From: Gilliamella apicola
Lineage (GTDB): Bacteria > Pseudomonadota > Gammaproteobacteria > Enterobacterales > Orbaceae
NCBI RefSeq assembly: GCF_003202915.1
Contig: NZ_QGLP01000005.1
Span: 474,721 to 538,720, forward strand
Length of the DNA stretch: 64,000 bases
Direction: 5' to 3'
How positions within the stretch are numbered: the stretch's first letter is position 1; each line of letters starts with the position of its first letter. This document shows, piece after piece, positions 14,849 through 23,891 of this stretch. The notes beneath the pieces were generated by a model. The model was not told the DNA's origin, made no database searches, and saw only the letters and a program-made list of their open reading frames with translations. The position numbers and the translations under genes were made by a program.

Positions 14849-15461
14849 CGAAATTGAGCAACGTACAGATGCGTGGTTTACAGCAAGATTAGGCAAAGTT
14901 ACTGCAAGTAAAATAAGCGATGTAATGGCAAAAACTAAAAGCGGGTATTCTGCCTCACGCCAAAATTACATGGCACAATTAATCTGCGAACGATTAACCC
15001 AGTCACCAACTGAAACCTATTCTAATGCCGCAATGCAACGAGGCACGGAATTAGAACCTGTCGCCAGAGAAATATATATCCTAAATCAATTTGATGTAAC
15101 AGTAACTGAGGTGGGTTTTGTACCTCATCCTACAATCGAAAATGCAGGCGCTAGCCCAGACGGGCTAGTAAATGATGACGGTCTGATTGAAATTAAATGC
15201 CCTAACACATGGACGCATTTAGAATTTATGCAATCTCTAACGCCGAAACGTGAATACCTATTACAAATGCAATGGCAAATGATTTGTACAGGACGAAAAT
15301 GGTGTGATTTTGTTAGCTATGATGATCGTCTACCTGAAAATTTAAGTTTCAAATGTGTGCGAATTTATCATGATGATGTACTAACAAAAGAAATTGAGAC
15401 GGAAGTTATTAAATTTTTACAGGAACTGGACGATCGGATTAAAAAGATTGAGGCTAATTAG
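14829..15461 (+). CDS. Lambda-type exonuclease (YqaJ family)
   Basis: The 210-residue protein starts with EQRTDAWFTARLGKVTASKIS and has the catalytic residues D111 (ASPDGLV) and E121-x-K123 (LIEIKCP), the PD-(D/E)xK core of YqaJ/lambda Exo. It degrades the 5' strand of double-stranded ends and works with Bet. Confidence 0.95.
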   Translation: MTTTHSNEIEQRTDAWFTARLGKVTASKISDVMAKTKSGYSASRQNYMAQLICERLTQSPTETYSNAAMQRGTELEPVAREIYILNQFDVTVTEVGFVPHPTIENAGASPDGLVNDDGLIEIKCPNTWTHLEFMQSLTPKREYLLQMQWQMICTGRKWCDFVSYDDRLPENLSFKCVRIYHDDVLTKEIETEVIKFLQELDDRIKKIEAN

Positions 15462-15488
15462 CAAACCCGACCCGTTTAAAAATCAATA

Positions 15489-15510
15489 ACCGCCAAATAG
15501 GCGGTTTTTT
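15489..15510 (+). terminator. Terminator after exo
   Basis: ACCGCC-AAATA-GGCGGT followed by TTTTT. Confidence 0.88.
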
Positions 15511-15544
15511 ATTAACTTAATAAACAGAATTATAAGGAGATCAA

Positions 15545-15712
15545 ATGTTAATTTTAACTAGGAGAGTGGGCGAATCAATAATTATTGGTGAGGATATTGT
15601 TATTACTGTTCTAGGCGTGAAAGGTAATCAAGTCAGAATTGGTATTGATGCACCTAAAAATGTGTCTGTGCACAGAGAGGAAATTAAACGCAAAATTGAT
15701 GCACAAAAATAA
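15545..15712 (+). CDS. csrA: Phage-encoded CsrA (RsmA) RNA-binding regulator
   Basis: The 55-residue ORF starts [20 protein letters not shown] and continues [28 protein letters not shown], the complete CsrA fold including the conserved first strand (LxLTRRxGE) and the RNA-binding VHREEI segment. CsrA binds GGA motifs in mRNA leaders and blocks or stabilises translation. Its own ribosome binding site (AAGGAGA) contains a GGA, so self-control is possible. It lies alone between two terminated transcripts, after exo. A host copy would be expected near alaS, outside the window. Confidence 0.9.
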   Translation: MLILTRRVGESIIIGEDIVITVLGVKGNQVRIGIDAPKNVSVHREEIKRKIDAQK

Positions 15713-15784
15713 CCAATTTCGTCTGTAGTCACGCCGACGGCGACAGAGTGACAACCTATATAAATTAAAAATTGGAGTACGGAA

Positions 15785-16024
15785 ATGACAATACACACTC
15801 ATACCGACATCACATATCAATGTGATGTGTGTCACAAAAAATCAAACAAAGCTCCCTCAGACATTTTAAATATTTTGAACGTCCACAGTTTAGATTCATC
15901 AATTAAATTAAGCCTGAAAATAATTTTTTCGTACGAGTGGTCGCCAGACGCAATCATTTGCAATGATTGTGTTCTCAAGTATTTAAAAGAATTCATCAAG
16001 AAACAGGAGCTAGAAAATGGCTAA
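15785..16024 (+). CDS. Small zinc-ribbon protein
   Basis: The protein has two C-x2-C pairs (CDVCHKKS near residue 13 and CNDC near residue 61), typical of a zinc ribbon. GGAGTACGGAA precedes the ATG, and the stop overlaps the next gene by eight bases. Function unknown. Confidence 0.65.
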   Translation: MTIHTHTDITYQCDVCHKKSNKAPSDILNILNVHSLDSSIKLSLKIIFSYEWSPDAIICNDCVLKYLKEFIKKQELENG

Positions 16025-16205
16025 ATTTACAGGCACGTTTGTGCATTTAGTAGAAATCACATATCAATTTGAAGTTGAGGCAGATAATCAGGAAGAGGCG
16101 CGTAAAAAGATTGAAGATGATCCGTTTGAATATCTAAAAAGTAGCGAGCCATATGATGAACAAGGGCTTGATGTTAAAGAGATTGAATTTAAGGAGACAA
16201 TATAA
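16017..16205 (+). CDS. Hypothetical phage protein
   Basis: The 62-residue acidic protein starts MAKFTGTFVHLVEITYQFEV and contains the EADNQEEARKKIED pattern seen in many short phage proteins with an alternating beta-alpha fold. It overlaps the zinc-ribbon gene upstream and touches ssb downstream. Confidence 0.65.
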   Translation: MAKFTGTFVHLVEITYQFEVEADNQEEARKKIEDDPFEYLKSSEPYDEQGLDVKEIEFKETI

Positions 16206-16591
16206 TGTCTATTAATACAATGACAGTAACAGGTAATGTGGGTGCAAATGCTGAATTGCGTTACTTACAACAAGGTACGGCAGTTGGTGAATTTAATTTA
16301 CCAGTAAAACAAGGATTCGGTGATAATCAAAAAACATCGTGGATTAAGTGTGTGCTCTGGGGAAAAGTAGCCGAAGCGTATGCTCCAAGCATCAAAAAAG
16401 GTGATTTGCTTGCAGTTAGTGGTGAGTTTTATGTCGAAGAATGGACTAAGGACGGCGTGACACATCTAAAACCTTGCTTGCGAGTAAATCAAATTCAGCC
16501 AACAAAAAAGCTTGATACTCAAACTAAGCCACAAACACAGGAGCAAGGGCAAGCTCAAGAAGAACCACTAGAGGACGATATACCTTTTTAA
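16205..16591 (+). CDS. ssb: Single-stranded DNA-binding protein
   Basis: The OB-fold starts MSINTMTVTGNVGANAELRY and includes SWIKCVLWGKVAEAYAPSIKKGDLLAVSGEF. A glutamine-rich linker (PQTQEQGQAQEEP) leads to the acidic tip DDIPF that binds partner proteins. It is shorter than host SSB (about 128 against about 170 residues), as usual for phage SSB. It serves replication and the Bet/Exo system. Confidence 0.93.
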   Translation: MSINTMTVTGNVGANAELRYLQQGTAVGEFNLPVKQGFGDNQKTSWIKCVLWGKVAEAYAPSIKKGDLLAVSGEFYVEEWTKDGVTHLKPCLRVNQIQPTKKLDTQTKPQTQEQGQAQEEPLEDDIPF

Positions 16592-16614
16592 ATCATGCGC
16601 TTAATTAAATATAT

Positions 16615-16636
16615 CCGCTCTTGTAGCGGTTTTTTA
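16615..16636 (+). terminator. Terminator after ssb
   Basis: CCGCT-CTTGT-AGCGG followed by six T. Confidence 0.85.
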
Positions 16637-16662
16637 TTATCTAAATAATAAGGAAAGCAACG

Positions 16663-16887
16663 ATGAATATTGATAGTAGCGTGTACGATATAACAATAGC
16701 GTTTGGCGAATTAAATTGCGGTGATTCATTTATCTATATGAATCATCTCTACATAAAATCTAAAGTGTTACGTTCTGAACCAACAGAATATTGTGCAGTA
16801 AGACTGTGTGATGGTGAGTCTAAATACGTGATTGACGTTGAGGGTGTTAAATTAGTTAAAACAAAAGCCGTGCGGGACAATGGCTAA
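16663..16887 (+). CDS. Hypothetical phage protein
   Basis: The 74-residue protein starts MNIDSSVYDITIAFGELNCG. The GDSFIYMNHLYIKSK and VIDVEGVKLV strands suggest a small beta-rich fold. An AAGGAAAG site precedes the ATG. No family recognised. Confidence 0.6.
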   Translation: MNIDSSVYDITIAFGELNCGDSFIYMNHLYIKSKVLRSEPTEYCAVRLCDGESKYVIDVEGVKLVKTKAVRDNG

Positions 16888-16919
16888 CCCGCCCTAACCT
16901 AATCAATATCGAGATTTAT

Positions 16920-17771
16920 ATGAAAAATATTGCCAGTTTCAGCGGCGGTCGTTCGTCTGCATATATGGTTTATCAACTAATGAGGTTGCATCCTGATACA
17001 GATTTTATATTCATGGACACAGGAGCTGAACACCCCAAAACCTATGAGTTTATCAAAAACATAGTTAAACACTGGGGGATAAAATTAACGTGTTTGCGAG
17101 TTGTTGTAAACCCAGAACTCGGACATGCAAATTTCTATCGCGAAATAACGTTAGATGAGCTAACGCAGGACCTACAACCGTTTCGTGATGTTTGTTATAA
17201 ATATGGGTTGCCATATTTAGGCGGCGCGTTTTGCACTCGAACAATGAAACTAGAGCCATTTACAAGATATTTTAATGATAAATATGGTAAAAATAATTAT
17301 CAAACATGGCTAGGTATTCGTGCTGACGAGCCGAGACGGTTAAAACCGAAAGAGGGTTATAAATATTTAGCGGATATTTCCGATTTTGATAAACAGGACA
17401 TTATCAACTGGTGGAAAAGTCAGCCATTTGATTTAGAGATACCCGAGCATTTAGGTAATTGCGTTTTTTGCATTAAGAAAGGTGTTAACAAAATCGCGTT
17501 GGCTACACGAGATGAACCTAAAATGGCAGAGGATTTTATTAATCTAATCGAAGACCCGAATATTCGAGTTGTCGAACGCGGACAACAAGCCAACAAAATA
17601 ATGTACCGTGGTAATAACTCGCTGGTTTCAATAATGGCTATGTATCAAAACCATTCTAGAGATGATATTTTAGCAACAATACGTGGTGGCGGCGGTTACG
17701 ACACAGGCTCATGCTCTGAATCATGTGAGCTATTCTCATGCCAGTTAGATTTAGATTTTAATGTGAGGTGA
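16920..17771 (+). CDS. PAPS-reductase-like PP-loop protein with Cys clusters
   Basis: The N-terminus has the PP-loop SFSGGRSSAY (residues 6-15), which binds an adenylate. Cysteines in GNCVFCIKKG and in the C-terminal CSESCELFSC could hold an iron-sulfur cluster, and FCTRTMKLEPF fits the phosphoadenosine phosphosulfate reductase superfamily. Such genes are common in phage early regions but their substrate is not known. Sulfur assimilation is less likely than a nucleotide, DNA or tRNA modification role; that is inference. Confidence 0.85.
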   Translation: MKNIASFSGGRSSAYMVYQLMRLHPDTDFIFMDTGAEHPKTYEFIKNIVKHWGIKLTCLRVVVNPELGHANFYREITLDELTQDLQPFRDVCYKYGLPYLGGAFCTRTMKLEPFTRYFNDKYGKNNYQTWLGIRADEPRRLKPKEGYKYLADISDFDKQDIINWWKSQPFDLEIPEHLGNCVFCIKKGVNKIALATRDEPKMAEDFINLIEDPNIRVVERGQQANKIMYRGNNSLVSIMAMYQNHSRDDILATIRGGGGYDTGSCSESCELFSCQLDLDFNVR

Positions 17772-17774
17772 AAA

Positions 17775-18011
17775 ATGATTATTGATTTGTTAGTTGATTA
17801 CAAACTACTAAAGGACGATATTTTAATTATTGTTGATTTAATAGAAAAACATAAATCCGATGCTGAAATTTTACAATTAATGCAAGCTGATTATTCGTTA
17901 ACAGAAAAGGCAGCGTATGAGGTATTGTCTAGAATTAAAAGACATTTACAAATCAAGGAAAAAAATATGACTAACCCACAAGTGCTTTTATTAAAAAGTT
18001 TTTTAGTATAG
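17775..18011 (+). CDS. Hypothetical phage protein
   Basis: The 78-residue helical protein starts MIIDLLVDYKLLKDDILIIV three bases after the preceding stop and has a GAGGTGAAAA ribosome binding site. The segment YSLTEKAAYEVLSRIKRHL may be a helix-turn-helix. No family recognised. Confidence 0.6.
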   Translation: MIIDLLVDYKLLKDDILIIVDLIEKHKSDAEILQLMQADYSLTEKAAYEVLSRIKRHLQIKEKNMTNPQVLLLKSFLV

Positions 18012-18030
18012 ATAGGGGGTTAGATTAATT

Positions 18031-18249
18031 ATGAATAATACATTTATAGGAGACCCACTTTATAGCAAAACTAAAGTTTGTGGTTATGTGTGCGTAGATG
18101 AATCTACGTTAGATAAATGGATTGTAAAAAATAAATTTCCAAAACCTGACCTATACCTTGGTAGGCACCCAAGATGGCGCCTATCAACACTAATCAATTT
18201 TAGCAATGCAAAACAGCAAGAATACGCTGAGCAACAATTATGTGGTTAA
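18031..18249 (+). CDS. AlpA/MerR-like excisionase
   Basis: The 72-residue protein has a winged helix-turn-helix (VCGYVCVDESTLDKWIVKNKFPKPDLYLGRHPRWRLSTLINF) of the AlpA/Xis type. It overlaps the integrase gene tail to tail by 12 bp, the standard xis-int neighbourhood. It should act with the integrase in excision; assignment is by fold and position. Confidence 0.75.
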   Translation: MNNTFIGDPLYSKTKVCGYVCVDESTLDKWIVKNKFPKPDLYLGRHPRWRLSTLINFSNAKQQEYAEQQLCG

Positions 18250-19410
18250 CCCATCGATATAGTCTGCATACCATTGCATCATCTCTCTACGACCTTCCAA
18301 ATATTGTGCGTGGTTGTAAATACCTCGCACACTACCCTCTTCATGATTTAACTGTTTTTCAATCCAATCTGTATTAAAACCATGCTCATTTAACACACTT
18401 GAAAACTGATGCCTAAAGCCGTGCCCTGTTGCACGGTTGGCAAAACCTATCCTGCGTATTACATGAAGAATTGCCCCGTTGGACATAGGTTTATCAGGGT
18501 TATTCCTGTTAGGGAAAACATACTCACCATGCCCCGTGATTGGGTGCAAGAATTTTAAGATGTCTAATGCCTGTCTTGATAACGGTATTAAATGAGTTCT
18601 GTCTTTTTTCACTACATCAGCATCAACTATCGCAATTTTTTCATCAAAATTAACGTTAGGCCACTTCAAAGTAATTAGTTCAACAGTCCGGGGAACGGTA
18701 TATATTAAAAGCATGGTCGCATACCGTGTTAAAATATTACCAGAATAGCCTTTTAATGCTTTAAGGAATTCTGACATTTCAGCATTAGTCGCTAAAAATG
18801 GAAAATTTTTAGATTGGGTCTTAGCAAGGGCCGTCGATAATTCTGCCGCCGGGTTGTTTTCCGCCCTACCAGTAATAATTGCATATCTAAAAACCTCACT
18901 ACATCGCATCCTTGCTTTTTTAGCAATTTCCAACGCTCCCCGACTTTCAATTCCTTTTAACACTGTTAACATCTCAAGCGGTTTTATTTTATTAATTGCT
19001 TCATTCCCGATAAATGGAAATATATCTCTATTAAAAATAGAAATAACTTCATTGGTGTATTTTTTCGACCAGGTAGTTTTTTTAGAGTTATGCCACTCTG
19101 TAGCTATAGATTTAAAGGTATTGTCACTTTCAATATTAGCAAGCAACGCGCTTTTTTTTCTTTCAAAGCTCGGGTCTTTGCCGTGTGCTAGCAGTTGCTT
19201 AGCTAACTCTTTTTCATTACGGGCTTCTTGCAACGTTATATGCGGATATTTACCAATTGTTAATGTTTTTCGTTTACCATTAAATTGATAATCAAATCGC
19301 CAAGACTTAGTACCAGATGTTGTAATATATAAATATAAACTTTCAAAATCCGGTAGCTTATATGGCTTATCTTTTGGCTTGGCTGCTTCGATTGCTTTTA
19401 TTGTTAACAT
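18238..19410 (-). CDS. int: Tyrosine integrase (P4 type)
   Basis: The 390-residue protein has an N-terminal DUF4102 arm-binding domain (MLTIKAIEAAKPKDKPYKLP ... GKYPHITLQEAR) and a C-terminal catalytic domain. Catalytic residues are R241 (VPRTVE), H330 and R333 (GHGFRH), H356 (QLNHEE) and tyrosine Y365 (GIYNHA). The start lies about 165 bp from the tRNA 3' end. The family commonly uses tRNA genes as attachment sites. Confidence 0.95.
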   Translation of the reverse strand: MLTIKAIEAAKPKDKPYKLPDFESLYLYITTSGTKSWRFDYQFNGKRKTLTIGKYPHITLQEARNEKELAKQLLAHGKDPSFERKKSALLANIESDNTFKSIATEWHNSKKTTWSKKYTNEVISIFNRDIFPFIGNEAINKIKPLEMLTVLKGIESRGALEIAKKARMRCSEVFRYAIITGRAENNPAAELSTALAKTQSKNFPFLATNAEMSEFLKALKGYSGNILTRYATMLLIYTVPRTVELITLKWPNVNFDEKIAIVDADVVKKDRTHLIPLSRQALDILKFLHPITGHGEYVFPNRNNPDKPMSNGAILHVIRRIGFANRATGHGFRHQFSSVLNEHGFNTDWIEKQLNHEEGSVRGIYNHAQYLEGRREMMQWYADYIDGLTT

Positions 19411-19575
19411 AACTTACGGTATTTTTGTTACTCTGATTAAAAATACCGTAAAAATACCGCAAAGATATTGTCGCTGTCAATCGCTTTCGATCGCCTTCGG
19501 TCGTGTTAACTGCGTCATAAAACCTTATTCAATAATGGTTTAATCGTCTTCAATCGGGTTGGGTCGTTATTGGAA
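19411..19575. other. Integrase control and attachment region with short repeats
   Basis: Between int and the tRNA are short repeats: TACCG-containing units near 19408-19460 (ATACCGTAAAA, AATACCGCAAA) and a tandem series resembling TTCGATCGCC / TTCGGTCGTG / TTCAATCGGG at 19478-19562. These are plausible arm-type integrase or excisionase binding sites. No coding sequence is visible. Confidence 0.5.
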
Positions 19576-19652
19576 TGGCGTCCCCTACAGGATTCGAACC
19601 TGTGACCTACGGCTTAGAAGGCCGTTGCTCTATCCAGCTGAGCTAAGGAGAC
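19576..19652 (-). tRNA. tRNA-Arg(UCU), attachment site of the prophage
   Basis: The cloverleaf is complete: acceptor GTCTCCT / AGGGGAC, D-arm AGCTCAGCTGGATAGAGC, anticodon loop CTTCTAA (anticodon UCU), T-arm GGTTCGAATCC, and an encoded CCA. Its 3' end faces the integrase, so attachment probably uses that end and the prophage rebuilds it. Confidence 0.95.
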
Positions 19653-20204
19653 AAAGATTGGATTTATTAAATAAACGTTGTGTATTATATAAAGCTATTT
19701 TGATCCGTCAATGCTTTTTAATGGTTTATTCATTTATATAGACAAAATATCATCAATTTAACTAAATAATCAATTGAGATTAAAGTTCATAACCATAAAT
19801 ACCATACTAATTAATAATGAAAAATTATTTATTTTTAACTCATAACTCACCTATTTTTCCACTTTTTTGCAATTTGAATTAAATAACTTTTAGTAGGAAT
19901 AAGACAAATTGAAATAAATTCGATTTTACGATTTATTACTTTTATAATCTTTTTTAGAATAAATTTGCTGCTTTTCATAACCGCAAAAAACTCATTCGTC
20001 AATTTTTTCTATTTATTTAAATTTAATTGGATTTAGATGAAGTAAAACAAATTAGAATGAATGCGATTTATCACTTTTAATAGTTTTTTTAAGATAAATT
20101 TAGTATTTTTTATAATATTAAAAACCTCGGTCCTGGATTGTTTTGAATTATGGCCTAGTCGGGTAAGTAAATCCCCTCTTGATAATATTTAATATGCCGA
20201 TAAG
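19653..20204. repeat. AT-rich gap with an imperfect tandem duplication
   Basis: No gene is visible. Two diverged copies of one segment are present, at about 19905-19981 (ACAAATTGAAATAAATTCGA...) and 20048-20123 (ACAAATTAGAATGAATGCGA...). Both continue with a shared ATTTATnACTTTTA block and end in TTTTTATAA-like sequence. Confidence 0.5.
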
Positions 20205-22220
20205 TTATTTGGAGTTAGCGATTTGAGCTTTTAGCATAGCTAAGCGGCTTTGGCCTTGTTGCATTTTTTTCTCGGGTGATAACTCATTACGTTGATCTTG
20301 CCAAGCTAAATCATCTTGTGGCAGTTCGAGTAAAAAGCGGCTTGGTTCAACATAAACGGTTTCACCAAATTGTTTCCTTTGGCGGCTAAATGAAAAGGTT
20401 AACTCTTGTTGAGCCCGGGTGATACCGACATAAGCAAGTCGTCGCTCCTCTTCAATGTTATCTTCATCGATACTTGTTTGATGCGGCAATAACCCTTCCG
20501 ACATGCCAACCAGATAAACATACGGAAATTCAAGGCCTTTTGAAGCATGCAAGGTCATTAATTGCACCTGATCGAGCTCTTCTTCTGTTTTATTACGTTC
20601 TAACATATCGCGTAACGTAAATCTGGCTACAGCCTGTTCTAGCGTCAATGCTTCATCGATTTCATCACCCTGTAACATTTCTTGTAACCAAGTCACTAAT
20701 TGTTCAACGTTTCGCATTCGCATCTGCCCAGCGGTGGGTGATGTTGACGTTTCATAGATCCAACTTTCATAGTGCATACCATGTAGTAGCTCATGAATAG
20801 TGTCCATTGGTTCAGTGTGTGATTTTTCAATAAGAGAATCGAACCAGTGAATAAAAGTATGCAATGTTTCTAAACGTTTACCGGAGAGTAATTCCGTTAA
20901 TCCCATATCATGGCTTGCATGATATAGGCTCACTCCACGCTGATTTGCCCATTCACCTAATTTTTGGATAGTAGCCGGCCCTATTTCGCGTTTTGGCGTA
21001 TTGATAATGCGGATGAACGCGTTATCATCATCTGGATTGGTTAATAAACGGAGATAAGCCATTAGATCTTTAATTTCAATGCGCGCAAAGAATGATGTTC
21101 CTCCAGAAATTCGATAAGGAATTCGATATTGCATAAGCATTTTTTCAATTAAGCGAGATTGGTGATTTCCTCGATATAAAATAGCATATTGACCATATTG
21201 GCTATTATTGGCAAAGCGATGGCCGATTAGATCGTTAACCACCTTTTCAGCTTCGTGCTCTTCGTTATCGGCAGAGATCACTTTTAAATGTTCACCATAA
21301 CCCAACTCTGAAAACAATTTTTTTTCAAAGATATGCGGGTTGTTTTCAATTAAGATATTGGCAACTTTTAGTATTCTTCCTGATGAGCGATAATTTTGTT
21401 CTAACTTAATCACTTCTAGCTTCGGAAAGTCCTGTTTTAGTAAGATTAAATTTTTGGGACGGGCACCCCGCCAAGAATAAATTGACTGATCATCATCACC
21501 AACCACCGTAAATTTAGCTCGGCTTCCTACCAATAATTTAATAAATTCATACTGACTGGTATTGGTATCTTGATATTCATCCACGAGTAGATAGCGAATA
21601 CGGTTTTGCCATTTTTCTCTAACTTCTTCATTGGTTTTCAGTAATAAGGTGGGTAATAAAATCAGATCATCAAAATCTAAAATACTACAAGCTTTAAGTT
21701 GTTTTTCGTAAAGTTGATAGCAGTGGGCAAATAATTTTTCTTTATTGGTTTGTGCTCGAGCCATCGCTATGGTTGAATCGATAATATCATTCTTCCAATT
21801 TGAGATGGTAGCGCGTAATTGGTTAATAATGTCTTTGTCACCTTCAAACCATTGTTGAGTGAGCTCCTTAAGCAGAGCAAATTGGTCATGATCATCAAAT
21901 AGTGAAAAATTAGATTTTATTCCCAGATGTTTATATTCGCGGCGAACAATATCTAAACCTAACGTATGAAAAGTGGAAATTTTCAGCCCTCTGGCCTCTT
22001 GTTTGCTTAACGAATGGGCAATACGTTCTTTCATTTCTCGCGCGGCTTTATTAGTAAAAGTCACGGCAACAATGTGTCGAGGTAAATACTCCTTAACTCG
22101 AATGAGGTAAGCAATTTTATTAATGATTACCCGAGTTTTGCCCGAACCCGCACCAGCCAATACCAGGCAAGGCCCCGAGACATACTCCACTGCTTGTTGT
22201 TGGCTTGAATTTAAACGCAC
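20205..22220 (-). CDS. rep: ATP-dependent DNA helicase Rep
   Basis: The 671-residue superfamily 1A helicase has Walker A GAGSGKT (23-29), the motif II run [31 protein letters not shown] and GITRAQQEL. Length and sequence fit Rep (673 residues in E. coli), not UvrD (720), which also has a longer C-terminus. Rep unwinds 3'-5' and helps restart replication and remove proteins ahead of the fork. Confidence 0.93.
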   Translation of the reverse strand: MRLNSSQQQAVEYVSGPCLVLAGAGSGKTRVIINKIAYLIRVKEYLPRHIVAVTFTNKAAREMKERIAHSLSKQEARGLKISTFHTLGLDIVRREYKHLGIKSNFSLFDDHDQFALLKELTQQWFEGDKDIINQLRATISNWKNDIIDSTIAMARAQTNKEKLFAHCYQLYEKQLKACSILDFDDLILLPTLLLKTNEEVREKWQNRIRYLLVDEYQDTNTSQYEFIKLLVGSRAKFTVVGDDDQSIYSWRGARPKNLILLKQDFPKLEVIKLEQNYRSSGRILKVANILIENNPHIFEKKLFSELGYGEHLKVISADNEEHEAEKVVNDLIGHRFANNSQYGQYAILYRGNHQSRLIEKMLMQYRIPYRISGGTSFFARIEIKDLMAYLRLLTNPDDDNAFIRIINTPKREIGPATIQKLGEWANQRGVSLYHASHDMGLTELLSGKRLETLHTFIHWFDSLIEKSHTEPMDTIHELLHGMHYESWIYETSTSPTAGQMRMRNVEQLVTWLQEMLQGDEIDEALTLEQAVARFTLRDMLERNKTEEELDQVQLMTLHASKGLEFPYVYLVGMSEGLLPHQTSIDEDNIEEERRLAYVGITRAQQELTFSFSRQRKQFGETVYVEPSRFLLELPQDDLAWQDQRNELSPEKKMQQGQSRLAMLKAQIANSK

Positions 22221-22317
22221 AGAAAATGAACCCTAAGTAAAATTGTTCGCTAGTATATACTGATTTATCCATCATGTTCAATCTGAGGTATATGCATTAA
22301 AAATAAAAACTCGAGCT

Positions 22318-23292
22318 CTATTGAATGAAAGTCAACGCTTGTTCAACAACTTCAATTCCTGCCCCTGGTTTATGTGCATTTTCACTAAGGTAACGTCGCC
22401 ACTGTTTTGCCCCTTTTCTACCATTAAAGATACCTAGGGTATGTCGCATAATATGATTAAGCTGTCCGCCTTGACTAAGTTGCGTATCAATATAAGGATA
22501 AAGTGATTGTATTGCAGCAATCGGATCAATAATTGGCGTATCATCGCCAAAGATTTGCTGATCAATCTGGGTTAAGAGCATCGGATTTTGGTAAGCTTCT
22601 CGTCCTACCATCACACCATCAACATAATTTAAATGCTGTTTGATCTCTTCAATGGTTTTAATGCCACCATTTATGGCAATAGTTAACTGCGGATAATCAC
22701 GCTTTAGCTGATAGACTCGTTCATAATCAAGAGGTGGCACTTCTCGATTCTCTTTGGGACTGAGTCCTGAAAGCCATGCTTTGCGAGCATGCACAATAAA
22801 TGTTGAGGTATATGGAATGACTTTTTCAATAAATTCACATAAAAATGCATAACTATCTAGGTTATCAATACCAATGCGTGTTTTTACCGTCACAGGTATA
22901 TTGACCTCTTGTTGCATAGCTTCAACACAATTTGCCACTAAATCAGCTTTAGCCATTAAACAAGCACCAAACATACCATTTTGAACACGATCCGATGGAC
23001 ACCCCACATTAAGATTAATCTCAGCATATCCTCGCTGCTCAGCTAAATTTGCGCATTTAGCCAATGCAATGGGATCACTGCCACCTAATTGTAAACTCAC
23101 CGGCTGTTCCAGACTATTAAAAGCAAGATAATCGCCTTTACCATACAAAATCGCACCGGTAGTGACCATTTCGGTATAGAGTAAGGTTTGTTTGGTCAAT
23201 ATACGATGAAAATAACGACAATGTCTGTCAGTCCAATCGAGCATGGGGGCAATAGAAAAGCGGTTTAATGTGGATTTTGTATACAAATTCAC
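22318..23292 (-). CDS. dusA: tRNA-dihydrouridine synthase A
   Basis: The FMN-dependent barrel starts with [18 protein letters not shown] and has the catalytic cysteine C98 in [12 protein letters not shown], followed by TVKTRIGID and AINGGIKT. It reduces uridines 20/20a in the tRNA D-loop. Length 324 fits DusA (about 330). Confidence 0.95.
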   Translation of the reverse strand: MNLYTKSTLNRFSIAPMLDWTDRHCRYFHRILTKQTLLYTEMVTTGAILYGKGDYLAFNSLEQPVSLQLGGSDPIALAKCANLAEQRGYAEINLNVGCPSDRVQNGMFGACLMAKADLVANCVEAMQQEVNIPVTVKTRIGIDNLDSYAFLCEFIEKVIPYTSTFIVHARKAWLSGLSPKENREVPPLDYERVYQLKRDYPQLTIAINGGIKTIEEIKQHLNYVDGVMVGREAYQNPMLLTQIDQQIFGDDTPIIDPIAAIQSLYPYIDTQLSQGGQLNHIMRHTLGIFNGRKGAKQWRRYLSENAHKPGAGIEVVEQALTFIQ

Positions 23293-23370
23293 CTCGACAT
23301 ACCTTGATAAAGTGATATTCTAGCTTTGATTTTTTTATAGTACAACTATCTTATAGTATAAGGAATGAGG

Positions 23371-23753
23371 ATGTTTAACAATCAAACAACTATTATTTCA
23401 ACTATATCAAATGAACAATCAAATGAATTATTAAAAGATAAAATGAAATTTATCGCGATCATGCAACAGATCTTTGGGGTATTAAATATTATTGGCGGTT
23501 CATTTTTCTGCCTAGGTATCTTAACTGCAATTATAGGTATTCCATTAATCATTGCTGGAGTTAAGCTTTTTAAATCAGGTGGGCATTTAGTTTGGCCGCA
23601 GGTCTTAATAGAGAAGAGGACTATATCAAAGCTATCGATAATTTACATGGGTATTGGAAGTTTACATTAATTAGTTACATAGTTTTAATACTCTTTCTGC
23701 TGCTTTATATTTTATTTGTAGCTGTAATAATTTTTGGTGCAGCTCATCGTTAG
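23371..23753 (+). pseudogene. Frameshifted DUF5362-like membrane protein gene
   Basis: The first frame reads MFNNQTTIISTISNEQSNEL, then IMQQIFGVLNIIGGSFFCLGILTAIIGIPLIIAGVKLFKSGG, and ends early. From about 23579 another frame continues AFSLAAGLNREEDYIKAIDN, LHGYWKFTLISYIVLILFLL and LLYILFVAVIIFGAAHR to TAG at 23753. One extra G in GGTGGGCAT would join both parts into a protein of about 125 residues with four membrane segments. It is either a true frameshift or a sequencing error in a G run. AAGGA precedes the ATG at 23371. Confidence 0.75.
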
Positions 23754-23805
23754 CAACCTGCCTATTTTACTTAGATTGACATAAAGAAAAAAACTCGTTA
23801 TTGAA

Positions 23806-23881
23806 GTGCCCCCCAATAGTTGGACAACCAATTACTGGGGGGCTTTTTATGTCAAAATATCGCCGCTCAATAGATAGATAA
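23806..23881 (+). mobile_element. IS3-family end remnant with strong hairpin
   Basis: GTGCCCCCCAATAGTTGGAC leads into a near-perfect hairpin (23808-23843) with a T run, then ATGTCAAAATATCGCCGC, which encodes MSKYRRSIDR and stops. The pattern (CCCCCCAA..GTTGGAC end, then MSKY...) is like the left end of IS3/IS150-group elements as I recall them; nothing else of the element remains. The hairpin also can act as a terminator. Confidence 0.5.
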
Positions 23882-23891
23882 CGCTATCCAC

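Larger units (their letters stand above)
1..19600. mobile_element. Lambdoid prophage, right-hand part
   Basis: The stretch holds a tyrosine integrase, an AlpA-type excisionase, CI and Cro repressors, replication proteins O and P, NinB, NinG, a Q antiterminator, Bet and Exo in lambda-like order, ending at a tRNA-Arg gene. The integrase lies next to the 3' end of that tRNA, so the right attachment site is most likely inside the tRNA 3' end. No lysis, packaging or virion gene is present, so the element continues left of base 1 and the other attachment site is not visible. Confidence 0.93.

Noticed and set aside
19559-19741. A 60-residue plus-strand ORF (MGRYWNGVPYRIRTCDLRLR...)
   Set aside because: It is the antisense reading of the tRNA-Arg gene; this type of false protein is common across tRNA genes.
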